Shown here: one piece after another, positions 1 to 11,645 of the stretch
Layout of the letters: each line of letters opens with the position of its first letter
Numbering within the stretch: the first letter of the stretch is position 1
Origin: Monarcha castaneiventris obscurior
Lineage: Eukaryota > Chordata > Aves > Passeriformes > Monarchidae
Assembly (NCBI GenBank): GCA_026261815.1
Contig: JAMPIT010000566.1
Location: 32,513,001-32,577,000 of the forward strand
DNA: 64,000 nt
Reading direction: 5' to 3'
The notes under the pieces: generated by a model
What the model saw: the letters and a program-made list of their open reading frames with translations, nothing else
Told to the model about the DNA's origin: nothing
Databases searched by the model: none
Program-made: the position numbers and the translations under genes

Positions 1-1144
1 TGAGGATTTACTGGGAAACACTGAGCACCAAATATTTGAACAGAAGACAGAAAATCTGTCAATTGAAGAGCCGTTCTCCACAGGGTGCTGGACTGCAGCC
101 ATCTCTCCTCAGGCTGGACTCCAGGAATGAGCCAGGTGTGGAGCCTGACTGCTCGGAGGAGGGAGTTTCCCTGTAGACTGTGGGATGCTGTGGGAAGCAG
201 CCAGAGACAGGGAAGGAGTCACAGCAGTCTGCTAGGCCTCCTGGGATGAAACAAGTCTAACTGGAAAACATCTTTAATATTCATGTGAACAAAACACAGC
301 AGCAGCCAGGGCAGCCACAGGAAGGCAATGGGTAAGGCCAGAGCTGTCTCCTGTATCCGCCAGCTGGACTGAGGGGGAAATGGAGCACTAAACTCACAGA
401 CACCTCACAGAACCACCCTCAATAAATCAGTCCCATGGGGATCTGGATATGACTTTCACTGATGCTTCCCTGCATTTGATACTCTATTTTTTATAGTGAA
501 GATTAAATAGGGGGTGTTAAATGTCTTCCAATTTAGTTCTTATAATACAAATGACAGACTTCAAAGGAGTCATTAAAAGCAGTGCTAAAAGCAGCTGCTG
601 GGTTCAGAGTTGGTGGGAAAAGAAGAAAAGAAATTTAAAAGGGGGGTCTGTGTGTGCATGGAGGGGAAGCACTGCAAAATGACAACTGTGTCAAATGTAG
701 TGGGGACAAGGACAGTCATTCCCTTGCTGATACTCATAATGTGGCAGAATTCGATGTTAACATGTGAAAGCAAAGTGTATTTAATTTAATGTTCAGAAAT
801 ATTTGTCGCTGACCGAAGAATTAAATTCATAAAAAAGACATGGTAGGTATCCCTTGGATAAGAAAAGTATTCAAAACTCGAATTTTAGCATAAAGGCATG
901 GTTGTGGTACTTACTTGAGTTTGTTTAAAATTATACTCTTAACTATTGTTTTAAAGATCCTTCCATATTTGGATTGGCTGGCTAACTGTAATTACACAAC
1001 TAATCTGATAGTGAATTGCCTTTCTTCAGTGTCCATACTTTGTTCAGACAGAAATCAGAGATAACAGAATCTATTACAAAGCTAAAAGGAGAGAGTAAAT
1101 TTGACTAAAATAGGAACAAAGTTATATCAATCATGTAACACACA
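1..1144. other. Unique non-coding DNA
   Basis: Nothing recognisable. The longest open frame is about 60 codons, and no repeat family, RNA gene or promoter-like site could be read. The first 400 bases are richer in G and C than the AT-rich remainder. Confidence 0.6.
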
Positions 1145-1175
1145 TTTTCTTTTTTTTTTATTTTTCTTTTTTTTT
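1145..1175. repeat. T-rich low-complexity tract
   Basis: About 31 bases are almost entirely T, with single interruptions. It could be a decayed poly-A tail read from the other strand, but nothing retroposon-like is recognisable beside it, so I call it low-complexity DNA only. Confidence 0.7.
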
Positions 1176-2885
1176 AATAAAATTGTGAAAAATTCCATAT
1201 TCTGATGCATTTAATTCCTACATCAGACATCTCACAGCCTTTTAAAAGTACTGGTTTTGATGCATGTTATCAGATAACAAATACAAAATCGGAGAGGAAT
1301 AATATGAGAAACAGGGATGCCAGCAAGGGAAAGGGGACTATAGAATAAAATTTTTATCACATGGATGTGTATAAACCCATCTGGTCACAAAATGTGGGGG
1401 AAAAGAGAAGTCTGGGTACCCTACAAACAACACGCGTAGAAACATTGAAAATAACCAGGTATTTTATGCATGCATAATTATGTGCAGAATTAGAGAAAGA
1501 TGAGGAAAGAAATTATTTTCAGGGTTTGTGTTTGCCATTGATATAAGGTCTGGACTGCCAAAAACACCATGCAATCAACATTACCAGCACAGACAGGATT
1601 ATGGGCTGGGGCAGCGCTACTGAGACAAAGAGTTAGGATAGTTTTACACACCATTTTTAAAATAACAGGAAAACTGAGGGAAAACTCATTGGGCATAAGA
1701 TAACAGCATCCTTGTGAAGAAAGAAAAGAGACTGGATATCAGTAAGGCTTTGTCTTGTGTTCTTGTCTTAATTTTATTGATTTGAGTAGGATAGGATAGT
1801 TTTCAATTTTGAAAGATAAGGAGTTCACAGGACACTTTGAAAATGACATTGGGTCAAGAAAGATGAAGGCAACGTCATCAAGAGATCAGACCACAGGGCT
1901 GCACATCAGGAACCTCTGCATCTATTACTGTGACTTCTTGTGAGACCTCACTGAGCTTATTTCATCTCCGTCTTCTGCCTTCCACTTTTCCCGGATATCA
2001 CCTTTGTCAGTAGATGGTTTTGAAACATTTTGAAAAGTGCAAAACTTTAATTGATTGAAACTTGACAAGAACTCCTCTTTTTGGACACATATTGTGAGAG
2101 AAGGTAAAGTCTTGTCACTTGATACGGTCAGAGGCTTTATTTCAAGTTACCAAGATCTACCAAGGAGGGTCCCCAAATTCCTGGGACACCAAAGAAAGTT
2201 TGCTGGTCATACCAAGAGTAAATATATCCAACTGTGTGTTACAAAAAAAGAGGGGAAACATTTCCCTGGTCTTTGCCAGCAGCTTGATGGTAGAAACACT
2301 GTTTTGAGTCCACTAATTTTCCAGGGAAAAGGACTGGGCTTTGGGCTCTGCTCTACAAACTGCTTAGGCATATTACAGTCATTGGTAATTTTTAGATTCA
2401 CAAGCCTCAAGTAATTTAAAACTTAAGTCCATTTTCAGTGACTAAGTGGAGGTGAATCTCCCAACCTTTTCTGAGGACACCAGTCTTGTCCACTCAGCTG
2501 GCATGAAGGAGGTGCGGATGCCTCTGGTAGGGGATAAAGCAGCATGAAGTCTATCTGACTTTGAAACAACTGAGAATGTTAGTTGTGCAAAGTATTTTTT
2601 ATGATTTACTAAAATGTATAGGATGAAAATAAATCCAAAATTTCAAACTGTAGGAACTCTGCAAGATTACGTTCTGTGTGCTGTGTACAGAATTTTGTAC
2701 TTATGTATCGTGTACAATAACATGGTTTCAAACACTGAGTAAAATCCAGTACCACAAAAAAGCAAACTAAAATCTTTTCACATCACCACTGCTCTCTTTC
2801 ATTAAGTAGGAGGAAAACTGTGTTGTGAACGATCCTGCCAACTGCTTGGTCAAATACCTAACTCAGACAATTCAGATATTTAGAA
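1176..2885. other. Unique non-coding DNA
   Basis: The longest open frame is 119 codons on the plus strand (2055-2414). Its translation shows no domain I know, and it is overlapped by open frames of about 60-67 codons in other frames, as expected by chance. Nothing else is seen. Confidence 0.55.
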
Positions 2886-2975
2886 AATAGAATAGAATAG
2901 AATAGAATAGAATAGAATAGAATAGAATAGAATAGAATAGAATAGAATAGAATAGAATAGAATAGAATAGAATAG
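2886..2975. repeat. (AATAG)18 microsatellite, CR1 3' tail
   Basis: Eighteen perfect head-to-tail copies of AATAG fill 90 bp. The array sits exactly where the 3' terminus of the adjoining minus-strand CR1 should be. Read on the CR1 sense strand it is (CTATT)n, close to the ATTCTATG-type tail units of avian CR1. It is therefore best explained as an expansion of the element's own tail. The absence of interruptions suggests recent slippage and probable length polymorphism. Confidence 0.95.
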
Positions 2976-3620
2976 CTCAGTTGTTAGAGACCTTCAGGGA
3001 TGATCTAGCCCAGCTAACTGACCTCTTCGTGGTGGACCAAAAGTTGCAAGCATGTTTTTAAGGGCATTTCTAAATGCCTCTTAAGCACTGACAGGCTTGG
3101 AGCAACAACCATCTCTCCAGGAACCCTATTCCAGTGTTTGACCACCCTTTCAGTAAAGAAATGCTTTCTGGTGTTCAGTCTGAACCTCTCCAGGTGAAGC
3201 GTTGAACCCTTCCCATGCATCCTGTCACAGGAGCCAAGGGAGAGGAGATCAGCACCTCCCTCTCTGCTTCCCCTTCTTGGGAAGCTGTAGAGAGCAACAA
3301 GTTTGTCCCTCAGCATCCTTCTCTCCAAACTAGACAAGCCCAAAGCCTTCAGCCACTCCTCACAGGACATTCCTTCCAGCCTCTCAAACATCTTTGCTGC
3401 CCTCCTCTGAACCCATTTAAATTCCTTCACATCCTTCTTAAATTGTGGGGCCCAGAACTCCACACAGCACACAGGGGAGGCTGTGCCAGCTCTGACCACA
3501 GTGGGATGATCACCTCTTTTAACTGACTGAATATGATGTGCCCTGGGATGTGGTTTGCCCTCTTGGCAATAAAGAAGTGACACTCCTTGTCCCAGATCAA
3601 AGAGGGAGGCAGGAAGAGTC
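2976..3620 (-). mobile_element. CR1 LINE, 5'-truncated, with decayed ORF2 end
   Basis: This is the 3' part of a CR1 non-LTR retrotransposon inserted on the minus strand. Full CR1 encodes an endonuclease/reverse transcriptase; only the C-terminal end of that protein survives here. The minus-strand frame reads as CR1 ORF2 from about 3480 downward: a segment like CVEFWAPQFKKDVKE, then VQRRAAKMFERLEGMS, LGLSSLERRMLRDKLVALY, and the conserved RKHFFTERVVKHWNRVP motif before a 3' UTR. The frame is open for 206 codons only because the first roughly 50 residues (about 3480-3634) are in a different frame from the CR1 reading, which implies at least one frameshift. The catalytic reverse-transcriptase core is missing through the usual 5' truncation. 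The 3' end runs into the AATAG array. The exact 5' boundary, near 3590-3640, is uncertain. Confidence 0.9.
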
Positions 3621-3919
3621 TTGAGGAGATGCATATTTGCAGATTGTCACTAGACCAGAGTTCTGCTCACCACACTGTTCTGAACACCAGGCAGCCTTTG
3701 CCTTTCATGGTTTAAACAGACAAGTAATTGGTTCGATGTCTTCTTCAGTGACAGCCCAAAAAGCAGACCCATAATCTGAAAAAGCAGGCACATACAAGCA
3801 TCAGCCATTAGATTTCAGATAATGTCATGGAAATACAAGTTTCAAAGCTCAAAATGTTACCCTCTGTTTATAGCTACATGGTGAAAAAATGCCATAATTT
3901 CTTCTTTGTATTTTTTTAC

Positions 3920-4340
3920 CTGTTGAGATGTGCTGCTTGGGGATATGTGTGTCCCACATGTGGATGAATCGCTGTCAAGAGTCACAATAAATCATTGACA
4001 GTACTGCAAGTCCAGGAACCCTTTATTATCATCCAAGGATATTAATTTTTATAGTATTGAGAGATAACAAAGGAACAGGCTAATCTGTGCTGCTATGGAG
4101 TTATCTGGCTCACAAGCCATAAACAGCATCACAACTGGAAGTCAAAACCTTTGGGACCAGAAACAGTGCACAAGGTGCATAAGAAGGTGGCAACCTGTGC
4201 TTTTTACAGACACACTGCCTCTTTGGGAAAGAGACAGAATGTGTTTCTTAATGGAAATTGTTTCATAATGGAATTTTTTAGAGAGAGATATTTCCTAATA
4301 CAGGTGGTGAGGTGCTTCCACAAATCTTGAGCAATTGTCT
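3920..4340 (-). mobile_element. Possible LTR remnant
   Basis: The architecture is like an avian endogenous-retrovirus LTR read on the minus strand. CCTTTATTATC near 4019 would be the reverse complement of a polyadenylation signal, and TTTTTATAGTATTG near 4050-4064 would be a TATA-like box 30-40 bp farther on. No TG/CA termini or target-site duplication could be fixed and no internal retroviral sequence is seen. It could equally be unique AT-rich DNA. Confidence 0.25.
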
Positions 4341-6003
4341 TTTTTAATCAAAAAGGCTGGGAGGCATGTTGGATAGCTCAGAGAGTATTGTTCCTTCTCC
4401 TTGACAACTGAACATAAACAAAGCAATATCACTTCATTATTTTATTATATAACTGGTAATAAGAACACCAAATAACCCAGGGTAATATAAACAAAGACTT
4501 TGCTACTTCCCACATTTTAGCTGTCTCGCAGTTTTAACTCCATCTGTGAAAATCTGTTTATTCCCTAAAGAAAAAACCAGGATTTGACACTAGCAATAAA
4601 AGCTGAATTTCCTAATATTTTCTATTCAAATTCCTGACCTTAGACTTGTACTGTCCTTAGGTATAATATCAACATTAGCTGAATTGTCCACCTCAATTTT
4701 TTTTTCTCTAAGAAGCCTTTTTTTCCCTTACATGCTAGTTTTTGGCTGACAATCATCCTTGACATTGATTGTCAGGTTGATTTATATTAACAGGATCAAG
4801 GGGAGGCTTTTCCTAGGCTGTTCCCTGTGGGATATGTCACTGATTTCTGTAGCAGCACTGCTATCATTTTCAGGATCTGCTTCCACCAGGCCTAAAGCAA
4901 AGATGATAAATAACAATGACTGCACACTGTAAAGCTGGTGTTCTTTGACTGCAGGTCCCTGTCATCACAAAACTATGCTTGTGAAAAGCCTTAATGACTT
5001 CAGTGAAAACACCTTCAAGTAACTTTGTTGAGTGCTGAGGACAAAGAAAAGGAGAAAGAGCAAGGAACCAACTTTGTGACACTTTGGGCCACATTAACTA
5101 ACTTATCAATTACTCATATGTAATAACAAAAAAACTTTATGTCTTCTCTAATGTCAAATATTGGAAACCTCATGCACCATTCACCACATGTCTATGCATC
5201 TAAATGATAAGCATAAACAATTTTTTATTTACTGATCTCTTTTAAAAAACCCAGACAGTCATTACATGATCTTAATTTGAGAATGGAGAGACAAATATCT
5301 CACCCATTCCTGGCTCCTTAATATTCCTGAGAGGTCAATTAGATGTTGCACTAACTTAAAAAAGTATTGCAAGTCCTTTGATCCTGTTGGATCAGACAGA
5401 TCACCAGCAGCATGCAATGTTAGACATATTCCTTGACTAGCAGAAAGAGTATCTGGTAAGCACAACCAGAGGCATAAAAAATTTGTTAAGTTTGGATATT
5501 TTCCTCAATGTGCAGGCATCAAGTCATGGCAAGGACAATAGAAAATGCATGCAAAAATGAACTGCTGGGCTTGAGAAGAATGACAGGTAACTTTTACAAA
5601 GGGAATTTCACCCAACAGCAAAATTGCAACCCAGTGCAAAGACATACTAAAGACTTTGAAAAATAAAGTAATAGGATATTTTTTTAGTATCTATGTATCT
5701 GTATTGCCATTGCTTTTAATGGAATTATTTTAAGGGAAATAAAAATATTTATCTTTACCCTTAGACCATCACAACTCTTAATTACTCTGTCGGTAATTGC
5801 TTTTGTTTGAAGTGCTTTGTTAACATATATTCTTATGATGATGTTTTGGTTCTGATTGTGCTACAAGGTGCAACACAGACATGTGCAGGAAATCTGTCTG
5901 AAGTGTAATGGGGGCAGAGACAGCAAAGTGCCCAGACCATGGAGCAGCACTGCAAGATGTCCTGTTGTACCCAGTCCCTGGTCCCAGTGCCCTCAGTGGG
6001 GAA
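4341..6003. other. Unique non-coding DNA
   Basis: AT-rich sequence without recognised repeats until about 5.85 kb, where composition shifts toward G and C. A 190-codon minus-strand frame (5820-6392) spans that GC-rich part and the 35-bp minisatellite. Its repetitive Gln/Ser/Ala/Cys translation mirrors the DNA repeat, and other frames of 60-103 codons overlap it, so I do not call it a gene. Confidence 0.5.
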
Positions 6004-6082
6004 GCACAGCTGGCCCTGAAAGCACAGCTGGGGCTGTGGCACAGCTGGCCCTGAAAGCACAGCTGGGGCTGTGGCACAGCTG
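6004..6082. repeat. 35-bp minisatellite, about 2.3 copies
   Basis: Two identical 35-bp units (6004-6038 and 6039-6073) are followed by a 9-base partial third copy. Each unit is itself built from related pieces, since GCACAGCTGG occurs twice per unit with small changes. The perfect identity of the two full copies points to a recent duplication. Confidence 0.93.
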
Positions 6083-7422
6083 CCTGGCATGGAAGCAGCA
6101 TTTTCACGGCAGTGTGAGGCAAAGCTGGGGAGCCAGGTGAGCACAGGCCATCCAAGGAGACTGGGACTTGTGCCACTCCATGAGTGGCAAAGCTACCCAG
6201 CAAGGCTGGACTGTGATCCCAGCAGCAGCTGCTGCTCGTGGCTGTAGCATCACCAGAGCAGGGACACCAAACTGTTGGTAAGAGTCCATTGCCTACATGG
6301 AGATGACTGTTGCCCTTGGAGATGAGCCAAGGTATCCAGGATTTTGTGGCATAAAATGGGGTCACATGACATAAGGTACGTGGGATACCCATGTCCTCGT
6401 GAGGGAAGCATTAAGGGCCAGGCAGGAACCCCTTGAGGCCCATGTTTTGGCAACTAAATCATGCCTTGAGTATCTGGATGTCGATTTCAAGCACTACTAA
6501 TCAGAGTAGTGAATTTGGACAAGTAGCTGAAGACAGACATGAGAAATTATGTCTTGTTACAGGCCAGCTGACCTCCTGGGTCTCTACCTGCATAGGATTT
6601 TGTGAGGACGGAGGAAAAATGGTCTTTTAAAAATACAAAGAAAATATATGCAACAAAGGTCTTTTAAAAGTGTAATAGCATGGTCATGCTTGCAGTAGCT
6701 AGAGTTCTCCCTGGCAGATATCTATTGACACACTGTAATAACTAGGCACAACAGGATGCCATGGTGATTAAGTGGAAACTTTAGGACTGAGTGCTACTGC
6801 TCTTGTCTGCAAGGCTTTGTTCATTTACAGGCTTCTGATTTCTCTAATATTTCCTATATCAGAAGATATTTGAATATTGTTAGAGCCTTCACTGAGAGAA
6901 ACAGCATAACCAGGAGAACAACAGATAAATCTTATCAACCAACAGAAGCTTTTCCAGTAGCTGGAGCAGTCTGGGATGTCCCAGAGGAGAGCAGGGGGGC
7001 ACACAGGAATGCTCTCACCATCAGCTGTGCATAGTGGCATGTGATGGACTCCTTGTTTTCCTTCCTCTTTATTTTTCCCCTTGGTGATTTTGCAGAGCTG
7101 GTGAGTTGACCTCACATTTACTCATCACTTACTACAGAGATGTGCCGTTTCTCATCAGTTATGATCAACTTCAGCTGTGCCAGTATTAGTGTACATAGCA
7201 ATAAACTTCATTTCAAAGCTAGCTAAAGTAATACATCAGAGTGAAAGGTTCTGTGGATGTGATTAAATATCCATGTCTTCACTTAAGTATCCATGTAGCA
7301 GTAAATCCAGAAAAGGAGGGGTGTGAGTTATCCCTGCCCATGTACAGCAATTGTTCCAATATCTGAATGCATCCCTTTTATCAAACTGAACTCTGATCAG
7401 TTCCCCTAGAATATTCCCAGAG
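6083..7422. other. Unique non-coding DNA
   Basis: No recognised element. The longest open frame apart from the one that spans the minisatellite is 96 codons on the minus strand (6825-7115), without a known domain. A short imperfect echo containing GGTCTTTTAAAA occurs at about 6619 and 6658. Confidence 0.5.
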
Positions 7423-7451
7423 AATAACATATTCCCAGAGAATATGTTATT
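7423..7451. repeat. Perfect 12-bp inverted repeat (hairpin)
   Basis: AATAACATATTC (7423-7434) is separated by the 5-base loop CCAGA from its exact reverse complement GAATATGTTATT (7440-7451). The segment ATATTCCCAGAGAAT just upstream (about 7410-7424) resembles the centre of the hairpin, so the structure may have arisen by a local template switch. It is AT-rich and has no T-run of the kind that ends polymerase III transcripts. Confidence 0.9.
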
Positions 7452-9080
7452 AAATTAATTTGTCATCTTGAGAAAATTATGTTGGATAGAGTCTCAATGA
7501 TAATGTCATCTGAGGACTTTTGAAGAATTTAATCTAAGAATTTTCAAAAGAGTATTTGGCATCTGGATAGTGGGAATGGTGCATTACAGTGGAAAATGTC
7601 TAAATCATGTTGCAGACAGTTTGTGACTTCATAACTAAATGACAGTAGTTAGTATGGTAATAAGCTGCCCTCTGATAATTCTTTACACTAAGTGACAAAA
7701 CATTCCTAATTTCTCCTCTGTAGCATAACAGTTACATTACTCACAATTAATTACAGCCCTTCTCCCATGAGTGTCAGACTCACATTAATTGTATAATGAA
7801 TTATTTGGCTTCCCACCATGCAGGAGCTGAGGTGGTGTGCAACAGCTTAAAACCACCAGTAGCAAAAGGCACTATGGTCTATAAAGTGCTTTTGTCTGAG
7901 GTAGCAGAGAGGTGCTGGTGTGTGCAGGGTGTGCTGCTGGTGCCTCCCAGCATCTCTGAGGAAGACACACTTCCATGAACCAGGTGAACTGTGTGCAGGT
8001 ACAGCTTATCACTGCAGCAGCAGCCAGAACAGCAGTACCCACCCCTCACCATCCCTTAGCACACAGTCTGCTACAAAGGATACAGCAGGGGAGGAGGATG
8101 CCTTGTCCTCCAGAGAAATTTCCTCTGACTCCTACAAGTACTATTGTTTCCTGTCTGAGATGTGCAGAACAAAATACATCCTTTGTTTCAAAACCATAAA
8201 GTTAGCAAGCAAAGAGAAAATGCAAAGCATCTCAAGGGAAAGAAAACATTCACCTGGAATCCTCCTGCATATGAACTGGATTAAGAAGAGCTCTCTGTGG
8301 TGTATTACATTTGCAGCGTGCAGTGAGAGTTTCCATTTGAAAAGCAGTCCCTCTTGGTATCATACATATTCTTTCATTAGCCCAAGGCTGCCATGCACTC
8401 CAGCCATGCATGCACCTGGTCTCCAATTCACAGGGACTCCCTCTGGGCTTTTAAAAAATTGTATTTCAGGGAGAGAACTTTAATAGCTTTTTCTTGAATA
8501 TTCTCCACATTAGCTATGCAGCAGTCATTTGTCCCAAAAATTGGGTAAGAAAGATGAAAATTGAAATCTTTTGCTAAACTATGCAGGCCCTAGGCTTGTT
8601 TCCCAACTGCCATCAGGCAATGTGAACAATTCAGCCTCTTACTCACCTGGGAAACAAGCATCCAGGCTGGATAAGAGCAGCAGCACTTCCTTCATTTCCA
8701 TCCTTGAACCCTTCTGTTGAAAGTCAAAGGGCTTTGCTAAGTGTTAACTAACAGGATGCCTACAAAAGGATCCCCAAATCCATTCCTGCTTTGGTCCTAA
8801 TGGATTAGTTATAGATAGATCTTTACAATGCAAATTATATGTTGGGAGAGGAGCATGGAAATGGAAGTTTTGGTGTTGGTTATACATGCAGAATAAGAGA
8901 TTAAGGATTTTTAAGATGGTGTAGCATAAAGAAGCGAACAGATATTCAAGACTCAGCTAATACTAAAACAGGATGGACAGAAAGTTTTCATGTATTCTTT
9001 TTGGAAAGGCTGTCTTTTTTAGGCAACTTAACCTAGGTTTTGTACCAACCCTCACCCAAAATCCTTTCATCTTTGACATA
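7452..9080. other. Unique non-coding DNA
   Basis: Contains a 187-codon plus-strand frame (7920-8483) with no recognised domain and overlapping chance frames. No repeat family, promoter or RNA gene could be read. Confidence 0.5.
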
Positions 9081-9136
9081 AGTTACTGTGTTTTTTTCTC
9101 CTTACATGAGTTAATGTGTTTTTTTCTCTTTACATC
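9081..9136. repeat. 28-bp tandem duplication
   Basis: Two adjacent 28-bp units (9081-9108 and 9109-9136), each of the form AGTTANTGTG, then T7, then CTCYTTACAT, differ at only three positions. A simple local duplication. Confidence 0.9.
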
Positions 9137-9760
9137 CTCTGGACTTCCAAAAATATATATTAACTCATGTACAGCAAAGGCTTTGTTATCAATTGCAGCC
9201 ATCTAGCACTGCCTGGAACAATACCTCTCAGCAAGACGTGCAGCAAGGTTTATGTAGCTTCTCTTTCAAAGCTTCTCCCCTTTCCACCACGGGAGAAAGA
9301 ATAATATTTTCAAAATAATGTGACCAGCCTTGTTCAAGCATTGCACCATGGAAACGCCCACTAGCTTCACCTCTCATTTTTGGATATGAGCAAAACACTG
9401 GCCCGAGCTCAAACATCCTAATGTTGAACAGTGGGACTTGGAAGGCTCCTGTTTCTCCTCCACCTACATTTTTTTTCTTCCCATCCTGTTCTTCACTATG
9501 TTACCTGAAGTTGACATGGGATGCTGGGACTCCTACACTGTATGTCACGTTTACATCTCTGTGGCTACTGAGTAGTTCCTCACAGGTTGGACTCTGTGTC
9601 TGCCTGATATCCAATCTTCTTTCATAAGAACGACTTTTCAGAAAGAAAGTATTGTTTCCAAGAGAATTAGGCACCAAAAAATCACTGGAGCTTAAACAGG
9701 GACCAGGACTTCCCTGATTTTTAATTTATAAGGAAAGGAAGGCTCCATGGCTAGTTCTGA
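9137..9760. other. Unique non-coding DNA
   Basis: No open frame above about 70 codons and no recognised repeat. Confidence 0.5.
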
Positions 9761-9863
9761 TTTTTTTTGTTTGGTTGGTTGGTTGGTTGGTTTTGGTTTG
9801 GTTTTTGTTTGCTTGTTTTGGTTTGGTTTTGGGTTTTGGTTGTTGTTTTGCTTTTTTTTTTTC
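9761..9863. repeat. GT-rich simple repeat, TTGG / GGTTTT type
   Basis: The plus strand is almost only G and T for about 100 bases: a T-run, then five TTGG units, then irregular GGTTT/GGTTTT units and a final T-run. It produces spurious low-complexity frames on both strands (Leu/Val/Phe/Trp-rich on plus, Lys/Asn/Gln/Pro-rich on minus). Confidence 0.93.
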
Positions 9864-9989
9864 TTGTTACCGACCTGGCCTGGCCTACTGGACCCCTGTT
9901 CATCTATATTTAGGGTTTGGCCACAATCTGGTTTTGACAGCCTATCCCATATTACCACTGATGGGGAAGGACAATAAGGGGGAATAATG

Positions 9990-11564
9990 AGTGCATGTCA
10001 AAATCTAGATTTGATATGAAATCCTAATGTGCCCAGTGCAGCACACATGAATCTGTTGTATATGTGACATGGGTTAGGTTTGAATTTAGGTTTAGGATTG
10101 GGTTTAGTATTGATAGCAACAATACCATACAGCTATTTGGTTTTGGAAGTCCTGTAAAACCAGAGTGAAGTTTGGTGCTGGAGGGGAAGAATGGCTGATG
10201 GGCAGCTCTGCAGCAGAAGGGGATCTGTAGGGATCTTGTGACTGAGTCATCTTTGGGATAAGGACTAAAATTGGGAAAATTGAGGTATAAGGCCAGCCTT
10301 ATTTTTAGACTTTGCAGGAGGGGAGGGAATAAGCTATAAGGGCAAGAGAAAACTAAAGAGTAAATTGTATTGCTGTATCAGCCCAGGTGTGCAGTTCCAC
10401 TGGACTCAAGTCAGGGTTAGGGGTAGTGTTCAGGATCTTGTCCTCCAAGATCATCAGGGCAGTATGTGACATGATGCCGTCAAGGGTTGGTAGCATACCT
10501 CAAATTCCAAATCAAAAAGCTGCAAAACCAAGATTATGGTCAATGCCAGGTTACCAAAACATTGTTCATCCTTGCCATGAAAATATATCAATGTGTCCCA
10601 TTTAAACAAAACCAATTCTAAATGTGAATCTGAAATCTGTCTCATCCCAAAATAAAGTTTATATTATGAGCCACAGGAAACTAACCCCTTGGCCTGCTCT
10701 AAATGGGCTGAACAATGTTGAACAATCAGAACTGCTTTTCTGTGAACACTTTCTCAAAGAATGCCCTTAACCACAGCCTTCAGATATAGACCCTAACCTG
10801 GCTCAGCACCATTGTACCGAACCCTGTTTCCCCATTTTGAAATCTTGCAACATTACTGTTTGGTTGGCAATCTCAAGCCCAACACTATTCCATTTGTTAC
10901 GCTGCCAGAGTTTGAGGAGTCAGGAAAGAAATTGTTCTTCAAGTCCTTTTATCCTGAATACTGACCTAAATCCCACAAAAGTCAAGACATTTCTCCCATG
11001 CTTGGTGATAGCAGTACTAGTTTCAAATGTTCTCATAAAAAAGCAGTGCTGTAATCTCCATGGACTGAAATGAGAAACATAGCCACAAATCATTGAAGGC
11101 TCCAGGCTCAGTATCTTTGAAACACTATTAAACAAAATGAGAAAAGTTGACATCATTGGTCAACCAACCTTTCAGAATTCCACCAGAAAAAAATAAAAAG
11201 CAACCACTCTTTCAGACTTGTTACTCTGAATTCTTTTCAAAATTCTTGACACTGTAAGACTTACAATAGGTCTCTGGACACTCTGGATAAAGATCTAATG
11301 AGTCTTTAGACTCCAGTCAGGATAGAGGTGGAAGAGGTTGAGTAGGTTAGTTAACAGGGGTCCCATGGTTAGTCTTAGGTAGGTTTTATTTGAGATTACA
11401 GCCTTTGTGTAGAGTGAGGGATTCAGCACACACTAAACCACCTTGCTTCTTAACCTCATTGGTAATAAGCCTACATATAATATATCCCAGAGAATGCTCT
11501 AGGAGCCCCTAACAACAATAAAACTGAATCCTAACCTTTTTTCCAGTATTAAAACTTTGAAAAC

Positions 11565-11645
<81 letters not shown>

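Noticed and set aside
3014..3634. 206-codon minus-strand open frame as a gene
   Set aside because: Most of it reads as the C-terminal end of CR1 ORF2, and the first part is out of frame with that reading. It is transposon remains, not a host gene.
5820..6392. 190-codon minus-strand open frame
   Set aside because: It spans the 35-bp minisatellite and GC-rich DNA, is overlapped by several other open frames, and shows no domain.
7920..8483. 187-codon plus-strand open frame
   Set aside because: No recognised domain or motif, and an overlapping frame is open too.
9692..9987. Overlapping open frames rich in Phe/Gly/Val (plus) and Lys/Asn/Gln/Pro (minus)
   Set aside because: Direct translation of the GT-rich simple repeat at 9761-9863.
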